In this document: positions 1-9,926 of the stretch, piece by piece
Numbering within the stretch: the first letter of the stretch is position 1
How the letters are laid out: every line of letters begins with the position of its first letter
Assembly: GCA_965279005.1 (NCBI GenBank)
Contig: CBDIHK010000025.1
Coordinates: forward strand, 124,001-188,000
Source: Planctobacterium sp965279005
GTDB lineage: Bacteria; Pseudomonadota; Gammaproteobacteria; Enterobacterales; Alteromonadaceae
Direction of reading: 5' to 3'
Length of the DNA: 64,000 bases
Notes under the pieces: model-generated
Database searches by the model: none
Seen by the model: the letters and a program-made list of their open reading frames with translations, nothing else
Told to the model about the DNA's origin: nothing
Translations under genes and position numbers: made by a program

Positions 1-238
1 AACACTGGAACAAGACAAGGCAATAGTGACAACAATCGCGCAACTTGCCCATAACCTAAACATGTCGGTTGTGGCTGAAGGCGTGGAAACTCCAGAACAA
101 TTCCACCTGATAAGGGCACTGACTAAAGGTTTGCAAGCGGCCCAGATACAAGGCTTTTTATTCTCAAAGCCGGTGCCAGGATCACAGTTACCAAGCATGC
201 CTGGGCAAATCAATACAGTCTGGAACCAGTTGCAATAA
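1..238 (+). CDS. EAL-domain c-di-GMP phosphodiesterase, C-terminal end only
   Basis: An open frame enters from the left edge and stops at 236-238; the true start lies outside the window. The visible residues include the late EAL signature VVAEGVETPEQ followed by IQGFLFSKPVP. In the family the Glu of this AEGVE block takes part in metal binding and the QGxxFSKP segment closes the barrel. EAL domains hydrolyse cyclic di-GMP. The upstream part, which could carry GGDEF or sensor domains, cannot be seen. The next gene starts 2 bases after the stop, so the two are probably co-transcribed. Confidence 0.85.
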   Translation, partial: TLEQDKAIVTTIAQLAHNLNMSVVAEGVETPEQFHLIRALTKGLQAAQIQGFLFSKPVPGSQLPSMPGQINTVWNQLQ

Positions 239-239
239 C

Positions 240-2177
240 ATGCCCCTCGCTAGGTACCTAACCACTATATTCTTACCCCTAACATTGTTGTTATTTTTGT
301 TGTCAGGCCTGAGTGGCTACTACTTTAACCTGCGCACTATTATCGACAAAACCGAAGAAGAGCTAAACATTATTGCAGATCTTCGCAGCAAAGAAATTGA
401 CCGCTACTTGTCATCGACGCAACAGCAGCTTAAAACATTCAATAGCCGCCTGCTAATCAGGGAAATATTGCAAAAACACCCCAACAATAGAATCCCTCTA
501 AGCAGTAGGGAAAAATTACAAAAAGTAGTGTTAGAAACGAGGGCACAAACACCGGCCTTTTCCAATATCCACCTCATCGCTGAAAACGGGGAAATTGCCG
601 CGTCAACAGATCTGTCAGCTATCGGTGCAAGGTACCAACACGCGGCTTTATTGCCCTCAATTGAACAACCTATTTCACTTGCCAACATCATTGTTGATAG
701 CAGTGGTGAGAGGGTGCTATTGCACCTCATGAAACTAACCTTGGACGGCTTGCCTGCCGGCTATTTGGTATTTTATAAAAAGCTTGCCAATATTACTGAG
801 CTAGTAAACTCCAAGCTAGGCTTAGGGGAATCCGGGAAGTTGTACTTGTTGGTTGGCAATGAGGACGGTAGTTACCAATACCTAATAAAGCCGAGCAACT
901 TGGCAGCGCGGCAGGATGAAACCCTTACGTTACAAGACCAGAAGCTCAGTTCTGGCAATATCGTTGAATGGATTGACTACCGTGGTGTAGAAGTTATGGG
1001 GGGCTACCGTGACATCGAACTTGCCAATTGGAAAATGGTGGTCAAGCTCGATAGGGATGAAGTGATGGCGATACCTGATGCCCTGTTGTGGATAGGGTCG
1101 TTGGAATTACTGGCGGCCATTGTTGTAAGTATCCTAGTCATTAGTATGGTCTCTAGCCGTATCGCGAAGCCCATAAGCCAATTCGCAAAAACCGCGACAG
1201 AATTGCCCAACTCTAGCGCTGCGAGCAGCTTTACCGGTAAAGGCATTAACGAGTTTGTGCAACTTGCTGCTGCGCTTAACAAAATGGCGGCAATTAATGC
1301 TGAGAAAACGGCAACGCTTGAGCAACGGGTGCTAGACCGTACCAGGGAACTCAGTATGCGCAACCAAACTTTAAGCCAAACAATAAAGGAGCTGAAACAC
1401 ACCCAAGAACTATTGGTTGAAACTGAAAAAATGGCGGCACTTGCGGAGTTGCTCGCAGGCGTTGCCCATGAAGTCAATACCCCACTTGGCGCGGCTTTGA
1501 TTGCCTCTACCCACCTACAATCGAGCAATGCCCAAACCAAAGCCAGTTATCTTGGCCAAAGCCTGACGGAACAGGCATTTGAACAACAAATCCAGGACAG
1601 TGAAACCTCGCTCAATATTATTGTTAGCAATCTTAAAAGAGCCGGTGAACTGATCCGTTCCTTTAAGCGGGTAGCTGCAGATCAAAACACTGACGCCATT
1701 GAATCCTTTGACCTAGTTGCCTATACCAAAGATGTTTTAACCAGCTTACAACCCAACTTCAAACACAAAAACCTAGAATTTAAGTTTGCCGGGTACGAGG
1801 CGTTTACAGTCAAAACTTTACCGAGGGCCATAGCCCAAATCGTCAGCAACCTAGTTATGAATGCGGTCAATCATGGCTTTGAAAACCGAGATGCAGGCGT
1901 GGTTAGCTTCGTCATTTCCAAAGCGGACAATGATTTTTGCTCATTACAAATTGCAGACAACGGCGTGGGCATGGACGAAGCTACCAAGGATAAGGTTTTT
2001 AATCCTTTTTTTACCTCCAAAAGAGGCAATGGCGGCACGGGATTGGGGTTATCTATTGTGCATCGGCTGGTTAGCAAAACGCTAGCCGGTAGCATCCAGG
2101 TGGAAAGCAGCAAAGGTTGCGGAACTACATTTACTATCCTGTTCCCTGCAGAAAGCCCCCTTCTAGTAAATGGTTAA
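240..2177 (+). CDS. Membrane sensor histidine kinase with periplasmic Cache-like domain
   Basis: A 645-residue two-component sensor kinase. TM1 spans about residues 8-28, a periplasmic region of about 250 residues resembles a double Cache sensor, and TM2 is about 281-304, followed by a HAMP-like stretch and a coiled coil at about 350-395. The phosphoacceptor is His410 in AGVAHEVNTPLG. The ATPase domain shows the N box (NLVMNAVNHG, about 537-546), DNGVG (573-577) and GTGLGLS (599-605). The ATG at 240 lies 2 bases after the stop of the EAL gene, which suggests an operon. No response regulator is adjacent, so its partner is unknown. The ligand is also unknown. Confidence 0.9.
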   Translation: MPLARYLTTIFLPLTLLLFLLSGLSGYYFNLRTIIDKTEEELNIIADLRSKEIDRYLSSTQQQLKTFNSRLLIREILQKHPNNRIPLSSREKLQKVVLETRAQTPAFSNIHLIAENGEIAASTDLSAIGARYQHAALLPSIEQPISLANIIVDSSGERVLLHLMKLTLDGLPAGYLVFYKKLANITELVNSKLGLGESGKLYLLVGNEDGSYQYLIKPSNLAARQDETLTLQDQKLSSGNIVEWIDYRGVEVMGGYRDIELANWKMVVKLDRDEVMAIPDALLWIGSLELLAAIVVSILVISMVSSRIAKPISQFAKTATELPNSSAASSFTGKGINEFVQLAAALNKMAAINAEKTATLEQRVLDRTRELSMRNQTLSQTIKELKHTQELLVETEKMAALAELLAGVAHEVNTPLGAALIASTHLQSSNAQTKASYLGQSLTEQAFEQQIQDSETSLNIIVSNLKRAGELIRSFKRVAADQNTDAIESFDLVAYTKDVLTSLQPNFKHKNLEFKFAGYEAFTVKTLPRAIAQIVSNLVMNAVNHGFENRDAGVVSFVISKADNDFCSLQIADNGVGMDEATKDKVFNPFFTSKRGNGGTGLGLSIVHRLVSKTLAGSIQVESSKGCGTTFTILFPAESPLLVNG

Positions 2178-2185
2178 CAATGGAT

Positions 2186-2212
2186 CGGCGGAGCCCCATT
2201 GGGACACCGCCG
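2186..2212. terminator. GC-rich hairpin between convergent genes
   Basis: CGGCGG at 2186-2191 pairs with CCGCCG at 2207-2212, with a further GCCCC/GGG pairing inside. It lies between the stop codons of the kinase gene (+) and the M3 peptidase gene (-). The T tract is short, so this is a weak call for a shared terminator. Confidence 0.4.
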
Positions 2213-2223
2213 TTTCCAATAGT

Positions 2224-4414
2224 TTAGTCGTCGCTGATCAAGCCACGGTTGCGCAGTAGTGCATCCGTTGTAGGCGCCCTGCCCCTGAAACCTGTGTAGG
2301 CTTCCAGGTAATCTAGGCTGTCACCACGGCTGAATACGAAACTGTATAGCTTGTTGGCAGTTTCAGCATCAAAGATGTCACCCGCTTCCAAGAAAGCGTC
2401 AAAGCCATCGGCATCCAGGATTTCTGACCACATGTAGGCATAGTAGGCTGAGTGGTAGCCGCCCGAGAAGATATGGCCGAAGTGGGTGCTGCGGTGGCGC
2501 ATGATGATTTCTTCAGGCATACCATAGCCACCCAAAATCTCTTTTTCGAATTCCCGTACATCAAAATCTTTGACTTCTGTCTTCTGGGTGGTAGGCCATG
2601 TCAACCAAAGCCGAAGCCGTGTATTCTACCGTGGCAAAGCCCTGGTTAAAGGTACGCGCGGCTTTGATGCGCTCTAGCAATGCTTCCGGCATAGGCTCGC
2701 CGGTTTCATAATGGCGGGCAAACTTCTTCAGCATGTAGGGCTGTGCAATAAAGTGTTCATATATTTGGGCAGGGAACTCTACCCAGTCCCTCGGAACATT
2801 GGTTCCGGCAAGTGTCGGGTGCTTCACGTCAGACAGCAAGCCGTGCAAGGCATGGCCAAACTCGTGGAACAGGGTTACGGCATCGCCAAAGCTCAGCAAG
2901 GTGGGTTCGCCTTCCGCAGGCTTGTTGAGGTTCATGTTATTGATAACCAGCGGTTTAATGTCACCGGCCAATTTCTGCTGGGTGCGGAATGAACTCATCC
3001 AGGCACCGGAACGTTTGGTGCTGCGGGCATAGTAGTCGCCGAAGAACAAGCCAATTGATTCGCCTTCTGCATCTTTAACTTCCCAAACCCGGACAACAGG
3101 GTTGTAGACTGGGATGTCCGTGCGTTCTTTAAACGTTAGACCGAACAAACGGGTGGCAACGTAAAATTGGGCTTCAATCATGTTGTCCAATTCAAAGTAC
3201 TGGGCAACTTCAGATTGGTCCAGGTCAAATCGGGCTTTGCGGACTTTTTCGGCATAGTGGCGCCAGTCCCAAGGCTTAAGTTCGTGATCAACCCCCTCTT
3301 CCGCCATTAACTCAAGGATCCATTCGCGCTCTTGCTCTGCTTTGGCAACGGCTGGCTCCCAAACTTTCATCAATAGGTCCATCGCCGCTTCTGGCGTACT
3401 GGCCATGGCATTGGATAGCACATAGTCTGAGTGGTGTTTATAACCGAGCAGTTTAGCCCGTTCAGAACGCAGTTTTACGATTTCAACGATGACGTCTTTA
3501 TTGTCATATTCATTGTCATTGTCACCACGTAATGCCCAGCCATTGAAAGCCTTTTCGCGTAATTCACGGTTGGTGGAAAACTCTAGGAAAGGTTGTACGC
3601 TGGAACGCTGCAGGGTAATAACATACTTGCCTGGCATGCCTTGGGCTTCAGCTTGTGCTGCCGCGGCATCGCGCACTGACTGGGGCAAACCTGCTAAATC
3701 TTCTTCGGTTTCTAACACCAGCTTGAATGCGCGGGTGTCGTTGAGGCGGTTTTGGCCAAACTGGGTGGTCAGTGTGGACATGCGCTCATTGATCTCTGCA
3801 AGGCGTTTGCGTGCTTCTGGCTCCAATTCAGCACCGGCGCGTACGTAATCATTGTATAGCCGTTCAATTAGACGCATTTGCTCTGCATCCAACCCGCTGT
3901 CGTTGCGCTGCTCGTAGACTGTTTTAACCCGCTTAAACAGCTCTTCATTCATGCGTATTTTATTGGCATGCCGCGTTAACATGGGGGAAATTTCGCGCTG
4001 CAGCGCTTGCAATTCATCAGTCGATTCGGTGCCGGTCAGGTTAAAAAATACCCTTGAAATACGGGTCAAGGCTGAGCCTGAAAGCTCCATCTGCTCTATG
4101 GTGTTAGCAAATGTAGGCAAGACGTCAGGGTTGGTGATCCGGTCAATTTCCTCTAGATGCTCTGCCATGGCTTTTTCATAGGCCGGCATAAAGTGCTCGG
4201 TCTTTATTTCAGAGAAAGGTGGCACACCAAACGGTGTATCCCATTCTTGTAACAATGGGTTTGCCTCGGTATTGGCTTGGCTAGTTTGGTCTGCGGCATT
4301 TTCTGCTGACTGTTCTACTTGGGCTAGTTCGGGTTGCTTAGAGCAACCGCCAAGGGACAGTGCCAGTGCCAATGCACTGGCACTTGCCACTGCAGAGAGT
4401 CGGAACTTGGACAT
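2224..4414 (-). pseudogene. M3-family lipoprotein peptidase (dipeptidyl carboxypeptidase type), frameshifted
   Basis: Two overlapping reading frames together give one M3 zinc metallopeptidase of about 725 residues, the usual family length. The first frame (4414 to 2561) starts with a lipoprotein signal with lipobox LGGC (Cys24), and carries the zinc motif HEFGH at about residues 517-521. It ends soon after SALVDMAYH. The second frame (2604 to 2224) continues directly with the normal C-terminal M3 sequence (FDVREFEKE, MRHRSTHFGHIF, GGYHSAYYAYMW). The break falls around 2575-2600. The missing segment includes residues that line the M3 active site, so the truncated product is probably inactive. 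A sequencing error is an equally simple explanation. Family members cut dipeptides from peptide C termini in the periplasm. Confidence 0.85.
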
Positions 4415-4927
4415 GGTTTTCTCCTCGATATTGTTTTAATCGTTTTAATTCTGTCGCCAATGAAGGGCTGGGTGAGACCTACAGGTGCTTTGTTAGGAAG
4501 GCGCTAGGTTACAATATTCAGGTTCTTGGGAGGCTTTAATAGTAGTTGTGATAATGTAACAAAAAATAAATCAATACTTATTTAGTTACATGTATTTACA
4601 TTGTTATTGGATTTTAACCTATCGCACACGATTGAGTGAGTTATTTAAGGCTAACTTGGGGGTAGGCTTACCTGTTAATAATCAACAAACGATACTGTCT
4701 TGCCGATTTTCCATAATTTTTTTCAGTTTCACCAATTTCAAGTAGGTGGAACATATTACAGCCGTGTAAGGTATACTGAAAAAGGTAGATATTACGCACC
4801 AAATGTGTGCAAATGCGCCAAAAATCAACGATTTCCGACTAAAGTATTAGCGATATCCCAGGTTCATTGGTTGCAATCAATCTACCTTTAAACACACAAT
4901 ATTTTCACGGAAATTTTGTGTTTAGAG
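4415..4927. other. Intergenic region between divergent M3 peptidase and MCP genes
   Basis: About 510 bases, A+T-rich, separating divergent genes, so it must hold both promoters. The segment near 4590-4602 (acatgtatttacat) is a short dyad that could bind a regulator. I see no convincing gene; a 63-codon frame at 4700-4891 lacks a ribosome-binding site and homology I recognise. Confidence 0.4.
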
Positions 4928-7900
4928 ATGATGAACAACGTCAAATTATCGCACTTGCTCACCGGGGCAATGTTGGCCGTAGGGCTTATCCCGCTGGTTA
5001 TTGCAGCATTTATTGCCACTAATAGCGCAGGCAACTCGCTGCAAGCTCAGGGGTTTGCCCAACTAGAGTCCATACGCGACGTTAAAAAAGCAGCAATCGA
5101 ACGACATTTTGAAGAATCGCATAACATTATTAAAATTACTGCGGCTTCACCTACCGTAGTACAAGCGTCAGCCCGGTTGAAAGCGAGCTTTAATGCGTAC
5201 TTACAGCAAACCCGGCCCAATGTTGAATTACAAAGGACAGAACTGGCCCGTTATTACCAAGAGGATTTTGCAGAACGCTACCAGGAAATAAACAATACCG
5301 CCCTAGACACAGCTCCCCTTTATCAAGAGATTTCTGCCACTGCCGTTGCCTTGCAGCACGCCTACATATTCGAAAACCCTGCAGCACTCGGCAATAAAGA
5401 TCAAATGATAAGGGCACCGGGTACGGCCAGGTACCATCAGGACCACTCACAATACCACGAATATTTCAGGCAAATTTTGCAGGATTTTGGCTACTACGAC
5501 ATCTTCTTAGCCGACCCGGAAACGGGTGCTATTTTTTACTCGGTATTCAAGGAGCTTGACTACGCGACTTCCTTGCTAACCGGCCCATACCGCAATACTA
5601 ATTTCGCTGACGCATTTAAAACTGTGGTTAAGGAACAGGCTATTTACACTGAGGACTTTAAGCAGTACCAGCCTTCCTATGAGGCGCCCGCCAGCTTCCA
5701 GGCGGCACCTGTATTTTCAGGTGGCCAACTTGAGGCGGTTTTAGTGTTCCAACTACCGATTGAACCAATAAACGCCATTATGGCAACCCGTTCCGGTATG
5801 GGGGAAACTGGGGAAACCTATTTGGTAGGCCCAGATAAGCTCATGCGCTCAGATTCATACTTGCAGCCCGGCACCCATAGTGTAACCGCGTCCTTCGCCG
5901 ATCCGGCAATAGGCAAAGTCGATACTGTCGCGGTACAACGGGCCTTGTCGGGGCAAGCGTGGACTGAAATTATTACCGACTATTTGGGCAATGAAGTATT
6001 GTCATCCTATGCGCCTATTGATTTGGGTGACTTCACCTGGGTTATCTTGTCAGAAAAAGATACGGCTGAAGCCTTCGCACCGGTTAGTGCACTGACTAAA
6101 TTGGTACTGGTGGTTATTTTGGTTGCCATTGTTGTTATCGTGTTTATATCACTGCGCTTGGCGAGTGGCATAGCCGGGCCAATTAATTCCATCGCAGGGA
6201 TTATGAGCCAAGTCCAGGCAACTGGCGATTTTAGTTTGCGTATTAACACTACCGCCCGCAACGAGTTGGGAACAATTAGCAACGCCTTTGACAACCTGCT
6301 CGGCAATTTAATGCAGGTTTTCCAGGCTAGTTCCAAAGCCTTGGAAACTGTTTCTTCTGGTGATTACAGTGCCCGGGTCGAAGGACAATACCAAGGCAGC
6401 TTACAAACTTTACAACAAGGTATAGACGCCACCATTGCCGACATTCAAAAGGCGAGCGATGAGTCAGACCGGCAGCGGGCAGCGGCAAATTTACAAGCGC
6501 AAGAAGCCGCCAAACAAAAAGAGCTGGCACAGAAGCAACAGGCGCTAGCAAGCCAGCAAGCGGACGAGGCAGCCAAACAAAAAGAGCTTGCCATGCATGC
6601 GCGAGCTCAAGCAGAGGAAAAGGCAAAAGAAGCCCAAGCAGCAAGCGAAGATGCGGGTAAACAGCGTGAGCTAGCGCAATCTAAAGCAGAAGAAGCCCAA
6701 CAGATTGCACAACAGGCACAACAAGACGCTATTGCCGCAAACCGAATAAAACAAGCACTGGATAATGTCAGTACCTATGCCGTGGTCTGCGATGTACAGC
6801 AACAAATTATCTTCTGTAACAAGGCCATGCTTACACTTCTGGCTGATTCTGAGTCAAATTTTTCAAGGCACGGTGTCAACTTGAATGCTAGAAACTGCAT
6901 TGGTTCAAACATCAATGTCCTGTTAAGGGATGGAGATATCCTTGCAGCAATTTCAGATACCGGCGCGAAGCCACATTCGTTCCAGTACAAAATAGGTGAT
7001 GCCACATTTGCCATTGCAACCAATACCATACTCGATGACAAGTTGAATAAACTTGGCACGGTAATAGAACTTAGGGATCGGACAGAAGAAGTTGCAGCTG
7101 AATCAGAGATTGATGAAATTGTCACTGCAGCAAGTGCTGGTGACCTTTCCATACGGGTTTCAGAATCAGGTAAAAATGGCTTTTTTTACAGCTTAGCCAT
7201 TGGTTTAAACAAGTTAATGGGCAGCTCAGAGCAAATCCTATCTGAGATGGGTAATGTGATGGCCGCAATGGCACAAGGCGACCTTAGCAACAGGGTGACG
7301 GGTGATTACAGTGGTATGTTCGCCAAATTAAAAGAAGACGCCAACTCTACAATTGCAGAATTAACCCGGGTCATACAAGAAATCAATGGTTCATCAGATT
7401 TAATATCTAGTAACGCGGTCAGCATAGCGGCGGGAAATACCCAGATGAGTGACCGGACCCAAAACCAAGCCTCTGCACTGGAACAAACCTCTGCATCTAT
7501 GGAAGAGCTGACTTCGTCCGTGAAATTAACCGCAGAAAACGCGGCCCAAGCCAGGCAAGTGGCAGAAAACGCTCAACACTTGGCGACTGAAGGCGGTACA
7601 GTGTGCGAGCAGGCCATTGAAAGTATGAGTGCCATCGGCGCCTCTAGTAAAAAGATAAACGACATCATTGGCGTTATTGATGAAATTGCCTTCCAAACCA
7701 ACCTATTAGCCCTGAACGCATCAGTAGAAGCTGCCCGTGCCGGGGAGCAAGGACGGGGTTTTGCCGTGGTGGCCAGCGAAGTCCGGAACTTGGCACAACG
7801 CTCCGCTACGGCAGCAAAGGAAATCAAAGAGTTGATTACTGAAAGTGTAGATAAAGTGCAAATGGGTTCAGTATTGGTAAATCAATCGGGTAATAGTTTG

Positions 7901-8131
7901 CAGCAGATCATTAACGCCGTTGCCAAGGTTTCTGAAGGTATTAATAGCATCGCCAGTGCTACTGAAGAACAATCATCTGGGATCGAGCAAGTTAACCGGG
8001 CGATCACTGAAATGGACGAATCTACGCAACAAAGCTCCGCCTTTGTTGAGGAAACCTCAAGTGCGGCCAACAACATGGCGGATGAAGCAGAAGAGATGCG
8101 ACACAAGTTAGCTTTCTTCACTGTTCAGTAA
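4928..8131 (+). CDS. Methyl-accepting chemotaxis protein with Cache, HAMP, coiled coil and PAS
   Basis: A transmembrane chemoreceptor of about 1067 residues. The frame is open from a TTG at 4916, but ATG 4928 is the better start because it puts the charged N terminus just before TM1. After TM1 comes a large periplasmic sensor (about 40-390), then TM2 near 395-420 and HAMP. Next is an unusual alanine/glutamine/lysine-rich coiled coil (about 510-610), a PAS-like domain (about 615-715), a second HAMP-like region and the signalling domain. The hairpin tip IAFQTNLLALNASVEAARAG lies at about residue 920. The C terminus ends FFTVQ, with no NWETF-type CheR/CheB docking pentapeptide. It presumably feeds CheA/CheW elsewhere; the ligand is unknown. 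Confidence 0.93.
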   Translation: MMNNVKLSHLLTGAMLAVGLIPLVIAAFIATNSAGNSLQAQGFAQLESIRDVKKAAIERHFEESHNIIKITAASPTVVQASARLKASFNAYLQQTRPNVELQRTELARYYQEDFAERYQEINNTALDTAPLYQEISATAVALQHAYIFENPAALGNKDQMIRAPGTARYHQDHSQYHEYFRQILQDFGYYDIFLADPETGAIFYSVFKELDYATSLLTGPYRNTNFADAFKTVVKEQAIYTEDFKQYQPSYEAPASFQAAPVFSGGQLEAVLVFQLPIEPINAIMATRSGMGETGETYLVGPDKLMRSDSYLQPGTHSVTASFADPAIGKVDTVAVQRALSGQAWTEIITDYLGNEVLSSYAPIDLGDFTWVILSEKDTAEAFAPVSALTKLVLVVILVAIVVIVFISLRLASGIAGPINSIAGIMSQVQATGDFSLRINTTARNELGTISNAFDNLLGNLMQVFQASSKALETVSSGDYSARVEGQYQGSLQTLQQGIDATIADIQKASDESDRQRAAANLQAQEAAKQKELAQKQQALASQQADEAAKQKELAMHARAQAEEKAKEAQAASEDAGKQRELAQSKAEEAQQIAQQAQQDAIAANRIKQALDNVSTYAVVCDVQQQIIFCNKAMLTLLADSESNFSRHGVNLNARNCIGSNINVLLRDGDILAAISDTGAKPHSFQYKIGDATFAIATNTILDDKLNKLGTVIELRDRTEEVAAESEIDEIVTAASAGDLSIRVSESGKNGFFYSLAIGLNKLMGSSEQILSEMGNVMAAMAQGDLSNRVTGDYSGMFAKLKEDANSTIAELTRVIQEINGSSDLISSNAVSIAAGNTQMSDRTQNQASALEQTSASMEELTSSVKLTAENAAQARQVAENAQHLATEGGTVCEQAIESMSAIGASSKKINDIIGVIDEIAFQTNLLALNASVEAARAGEQGRGFAVVASEVRNLAQRSATAAKEIKELITESVDKVQMGSVLVNQSGNSLQQIINAVAKVSEGINSIASATEEQSSGIEQVNRAITEMDESTQQSSAFVEETSSAANNMADEAEEMRHKLAFFTVQ

Positions 8132-8160
8132 CATCTGATGCCTGTTGCCACAAGTGACTT

Positions 8161-8189
8161 GCCCAACACATTGGTGTTGGGCTTTTTTT
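8161..8189 (+). terminator. Rho-independent terminator after the MCP gene
   Basis: A perfect 10-bp stem, GCCCAACACA with its partner GGTGTTGGGC separated by TT (inner pairs must open), is followed by TTTTTTT. It lies 30 bases after the MCP stop codon. Confidence 0.9.
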
Positions 8190-8231
8190 ATAGCTTACAA
8201 TCGCTTATGGTTAGAGAAAGCACGATTTACA

Positions 8232-8864
8232 ATGGAAAGCCCAGTGACGACGATTAACTATGCCGATTACTCACCTTGCGATTACGCCGATGCCCTGCCC
8301 CGCAGCCAATTTATGGATCCTGGCATCCAACCTTTGTGGCAGATTGTGCCACGCATTGCAGGCCCTGCATTTACCGTTCGATGCGGCAGAAATGACCACT
8401 TAATGCTGCACGTGGCAATCTATGAAGCAAACCCAGGTGATATTTTGGTGGTAGAAGGTGAAGGCAATTACGCCCTGGCAGGTGGTAATGTTTGCGCGAT
8501 TGCACAAAACCGCGGCATCGCCGGTATGGTTATCGATGGCTATATCCGGGATCTGCAAGAAGTACGCGAAATGCAATTTCCAGTATTCGCCAGGGGCGTT
8601 ATCCCCAAACCAGGAACGAAAAAATACGCATACCCCCTACAGCAGCAAATCATTGCTGGCGGCGTTAAAGTATTCCCTGGTGATATTGTCATTGCTGATG
8701 AAGAAGGCATTGCGGTAGCCCCAGCTAAAACTGCTGCAGATGACTACTTGGTCGCTAAAAAGCGGGCGGAATCAGATGCCAGCCAAACCCTGGAGCAATG
8801 GCAGGCATCCCACAATGCCAAAGTCATGGCCACTTACCAAAAAATACTGGCGTCTATTGAATAA
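8232..8864 (+). CDS. RraA / HMG aldolase family protein
   Basis: A 210-residue protein of the RraA-like fold. Family members are either metal-dependent 4-hydroxy-4-methyl-2-oxoglutarate / 4-carboxy-4-hydroxy-2-oxoadipate aldolases or the RNase E inhibitor RraA. Visible signatures are the glycine-rich segment GPAFTVRC, the NPGDILVVEGEG loop and GMVIDGYIRDLQE, where the R-D pair is the metal and substrate site in the aldolases. The C-terminal extension with SQTLEQW is typical of the aldolase-like branch rather than short RraA. ATG 8232 is chosen because the longer frame from 8145 would run through the preceding terminator; AGAGAAAG lies about 10 bases upstream. The Nudix gene follows after 3 bases, so the two are probably co-transcribed. 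The substrate is uncertain. Confidence 0.75.
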   Translation: MESPVTTINYADYSPCDYADALPRSQFMDPGIQPLWQIVPRIAGPAFTVRCGRNDHLMLHVAIYEANPGDILVVEGEGNYALAGGNVCAIAQNRGIAGMVIDGYIRDLQEVREMQFPVFARGVIPKPGTKKYAYPLQQQIIAGGVKVFPGDIVIADEEGIAVAPAKTAADDYLVAKKRAESDASQTLEQWQASHNAKVMATYQKILASIE

Positions 8865-8867
8865 CGT

Positions 8868-9401
8868 ATGATAAAGCGTTTATCAAGCAAAGTTGTCTAC
8901 CAAAACCAATGGATGACGGTAAGGGAAGACAAGATAGTAAGGGAAAGTGGCACTGAAGGTATCTACGGCATTGTAGAGAAACCACACTTTGCCATAATTA
9001 TTCCAAAGCAGGGCGTCCAGCTGTACTTAGTTAGGCAATACCGGTATGCACTAAAGCACTATTGCTGGGAATTCCCGCAAGGTGCCTGCAAGTCAAACCC
9101 AGACATTTCCCCTGAAGCTCTGGCCAAGGCCGAATTAAAGGAAGAAACCGGTTTTAGCGCAGCCCATTGGCATGAGTTGGGGGAACAGGCATTGGCACCT
9201 GGGTTTTGCAGCCAGACCTACCATATTTACCTTGCTGAGCAACTTACACCGGGTGAAACGCAGTTGGATTTGGAAGAAGAAGGGCTTAACTGTAGAGGAT
9301 TTTCGATATCCGAGGTTGAGGCAATGATCTTAGACGGCGAGATCATCGACTCTACTTCGATTAATGCATTTGCGATGGCCAGGTTAAAGGGCTATTTATA
9401 G
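8868..9401 (+). CDS. Nudix hydrolase, ADP-ribose pyrophosphatase-like
   Basis: A 177-residue Nudix protein. Nudix enzymes hydrolyse nucleoside diphosphates linked to other moieties using a Mg-binding glutamate cluster. The core AELKEETGF keeps the EExG glutamates, and the layout (LVRQYR before the box, WEFPQG leading into it) matches the ADP-sugar pyrophosphatase branch. The box is divergent: the usual Arg before the first Glu is Ala, and the loop between the first Gly and the helix is lengthened. The substrate is therefore uncertain. It follows the RraA-like gene by 3 bases. Confidence 0.8.
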   Translation: MIKRLSSKVVYQNQWMTVREDKIVRESGTEGIYGIVEKPHFAIIIPKQGVQLYLVRQYRYALKHYCWEFPQGACKSNPDISPEALAKAELKEETGFSAAHWHELGEQALAPGFCSQTYHIYLAEQLTPGETQLDLEEEGLNCRGFSISEVEAMILDGEIIDSTSINAFAMARLKGYL

Positions 9402-9509
9402 GCAGTAACCTGGTAGCAAACAAGCAAGATCATCCTTTTGTCGTATTTATTGCCTGTTTAGCATGCTCTAAGCTTTATCTAATGTCTGATGAAGCAATAG
9501 GCCTACAAC

Positions 9510-9926
9510 TTGAAAATTAGCATCCTAATCCTCGCACTCACACTCTCGGTTTTTAGTCTTCCAAACCATGCCAACCCCAAATATGTGCAGCAAGCTGAAA
9601 ACCAGGCCGAGCTCTGGCTGGCTAGCATCGATAAGGGCAATGCCAAATCAAGTTACGGCGCCATGTCCAGCCTTTTTGCGCGGCAGCTAAGTCAAGAGCA
9701 GTGGCAATTGTCTATCCAAGGAATGCACGGCTATTTTGGAAAAGCCGGTACCAGGATCAAAACCTCAAGCATCTATAAAACTGAATCTTACGGCGCACCA
9801 AGTGGCGACTATGTGGATGTTGTTTTTAGCACCGACTATGACAATGCTCCAGGCAGGAAAGAAGTTGTTACCATGGTGAGGGACAGCACCGGAACCTGGA
9901 AGGTCGCCGGGTTTTCAATTGAGTAG
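9510..9926 (+). CDS. DUF4019 family exported protein
   Basis: A 138-residue protein with a cleavable signal peptide (about residues 1-21, ending near NHA). It is followed by one domain of the DUF4019 type (pattern AELWLASIDKG...QWQLSIQ...GDYVDVVFSTDY...WKVAGFSIE). The function of the family is not known; it is periplasmic. The start is a TTG at 9510. The in-frame upstream ATG at 9489 runs into a stop after three codons, and a weak AGG precedes the TTG by about 8 bases. It stands alone, with 270 bases free after it. Confidence 0.75.
   Translation: MKISILILALTLSVFSLPNHANPKYVQQAENQAELWLASIDKGNAKSSYGAMSSLFARQLSQEQWQLSIQGMHGYFGKAGTRIKTSSIYKTESYGAPSGDYVDVVFSTDYDNAPGRKEVVTMVRDSTGTWKVAGFSIE

Noticed and set aside
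1004..1540. 178-codon minus-strand frame
   Set aside because: It lies wholly inside the histidine kinase gene, has no start signal and reads as a Ser/Ala-rich shadow of the coding strand.
4700..4891. 63-codon frame before the MCP gene
   Set aside because: No ribosome-binding site and no recognisable family; more likely promoter DNA.
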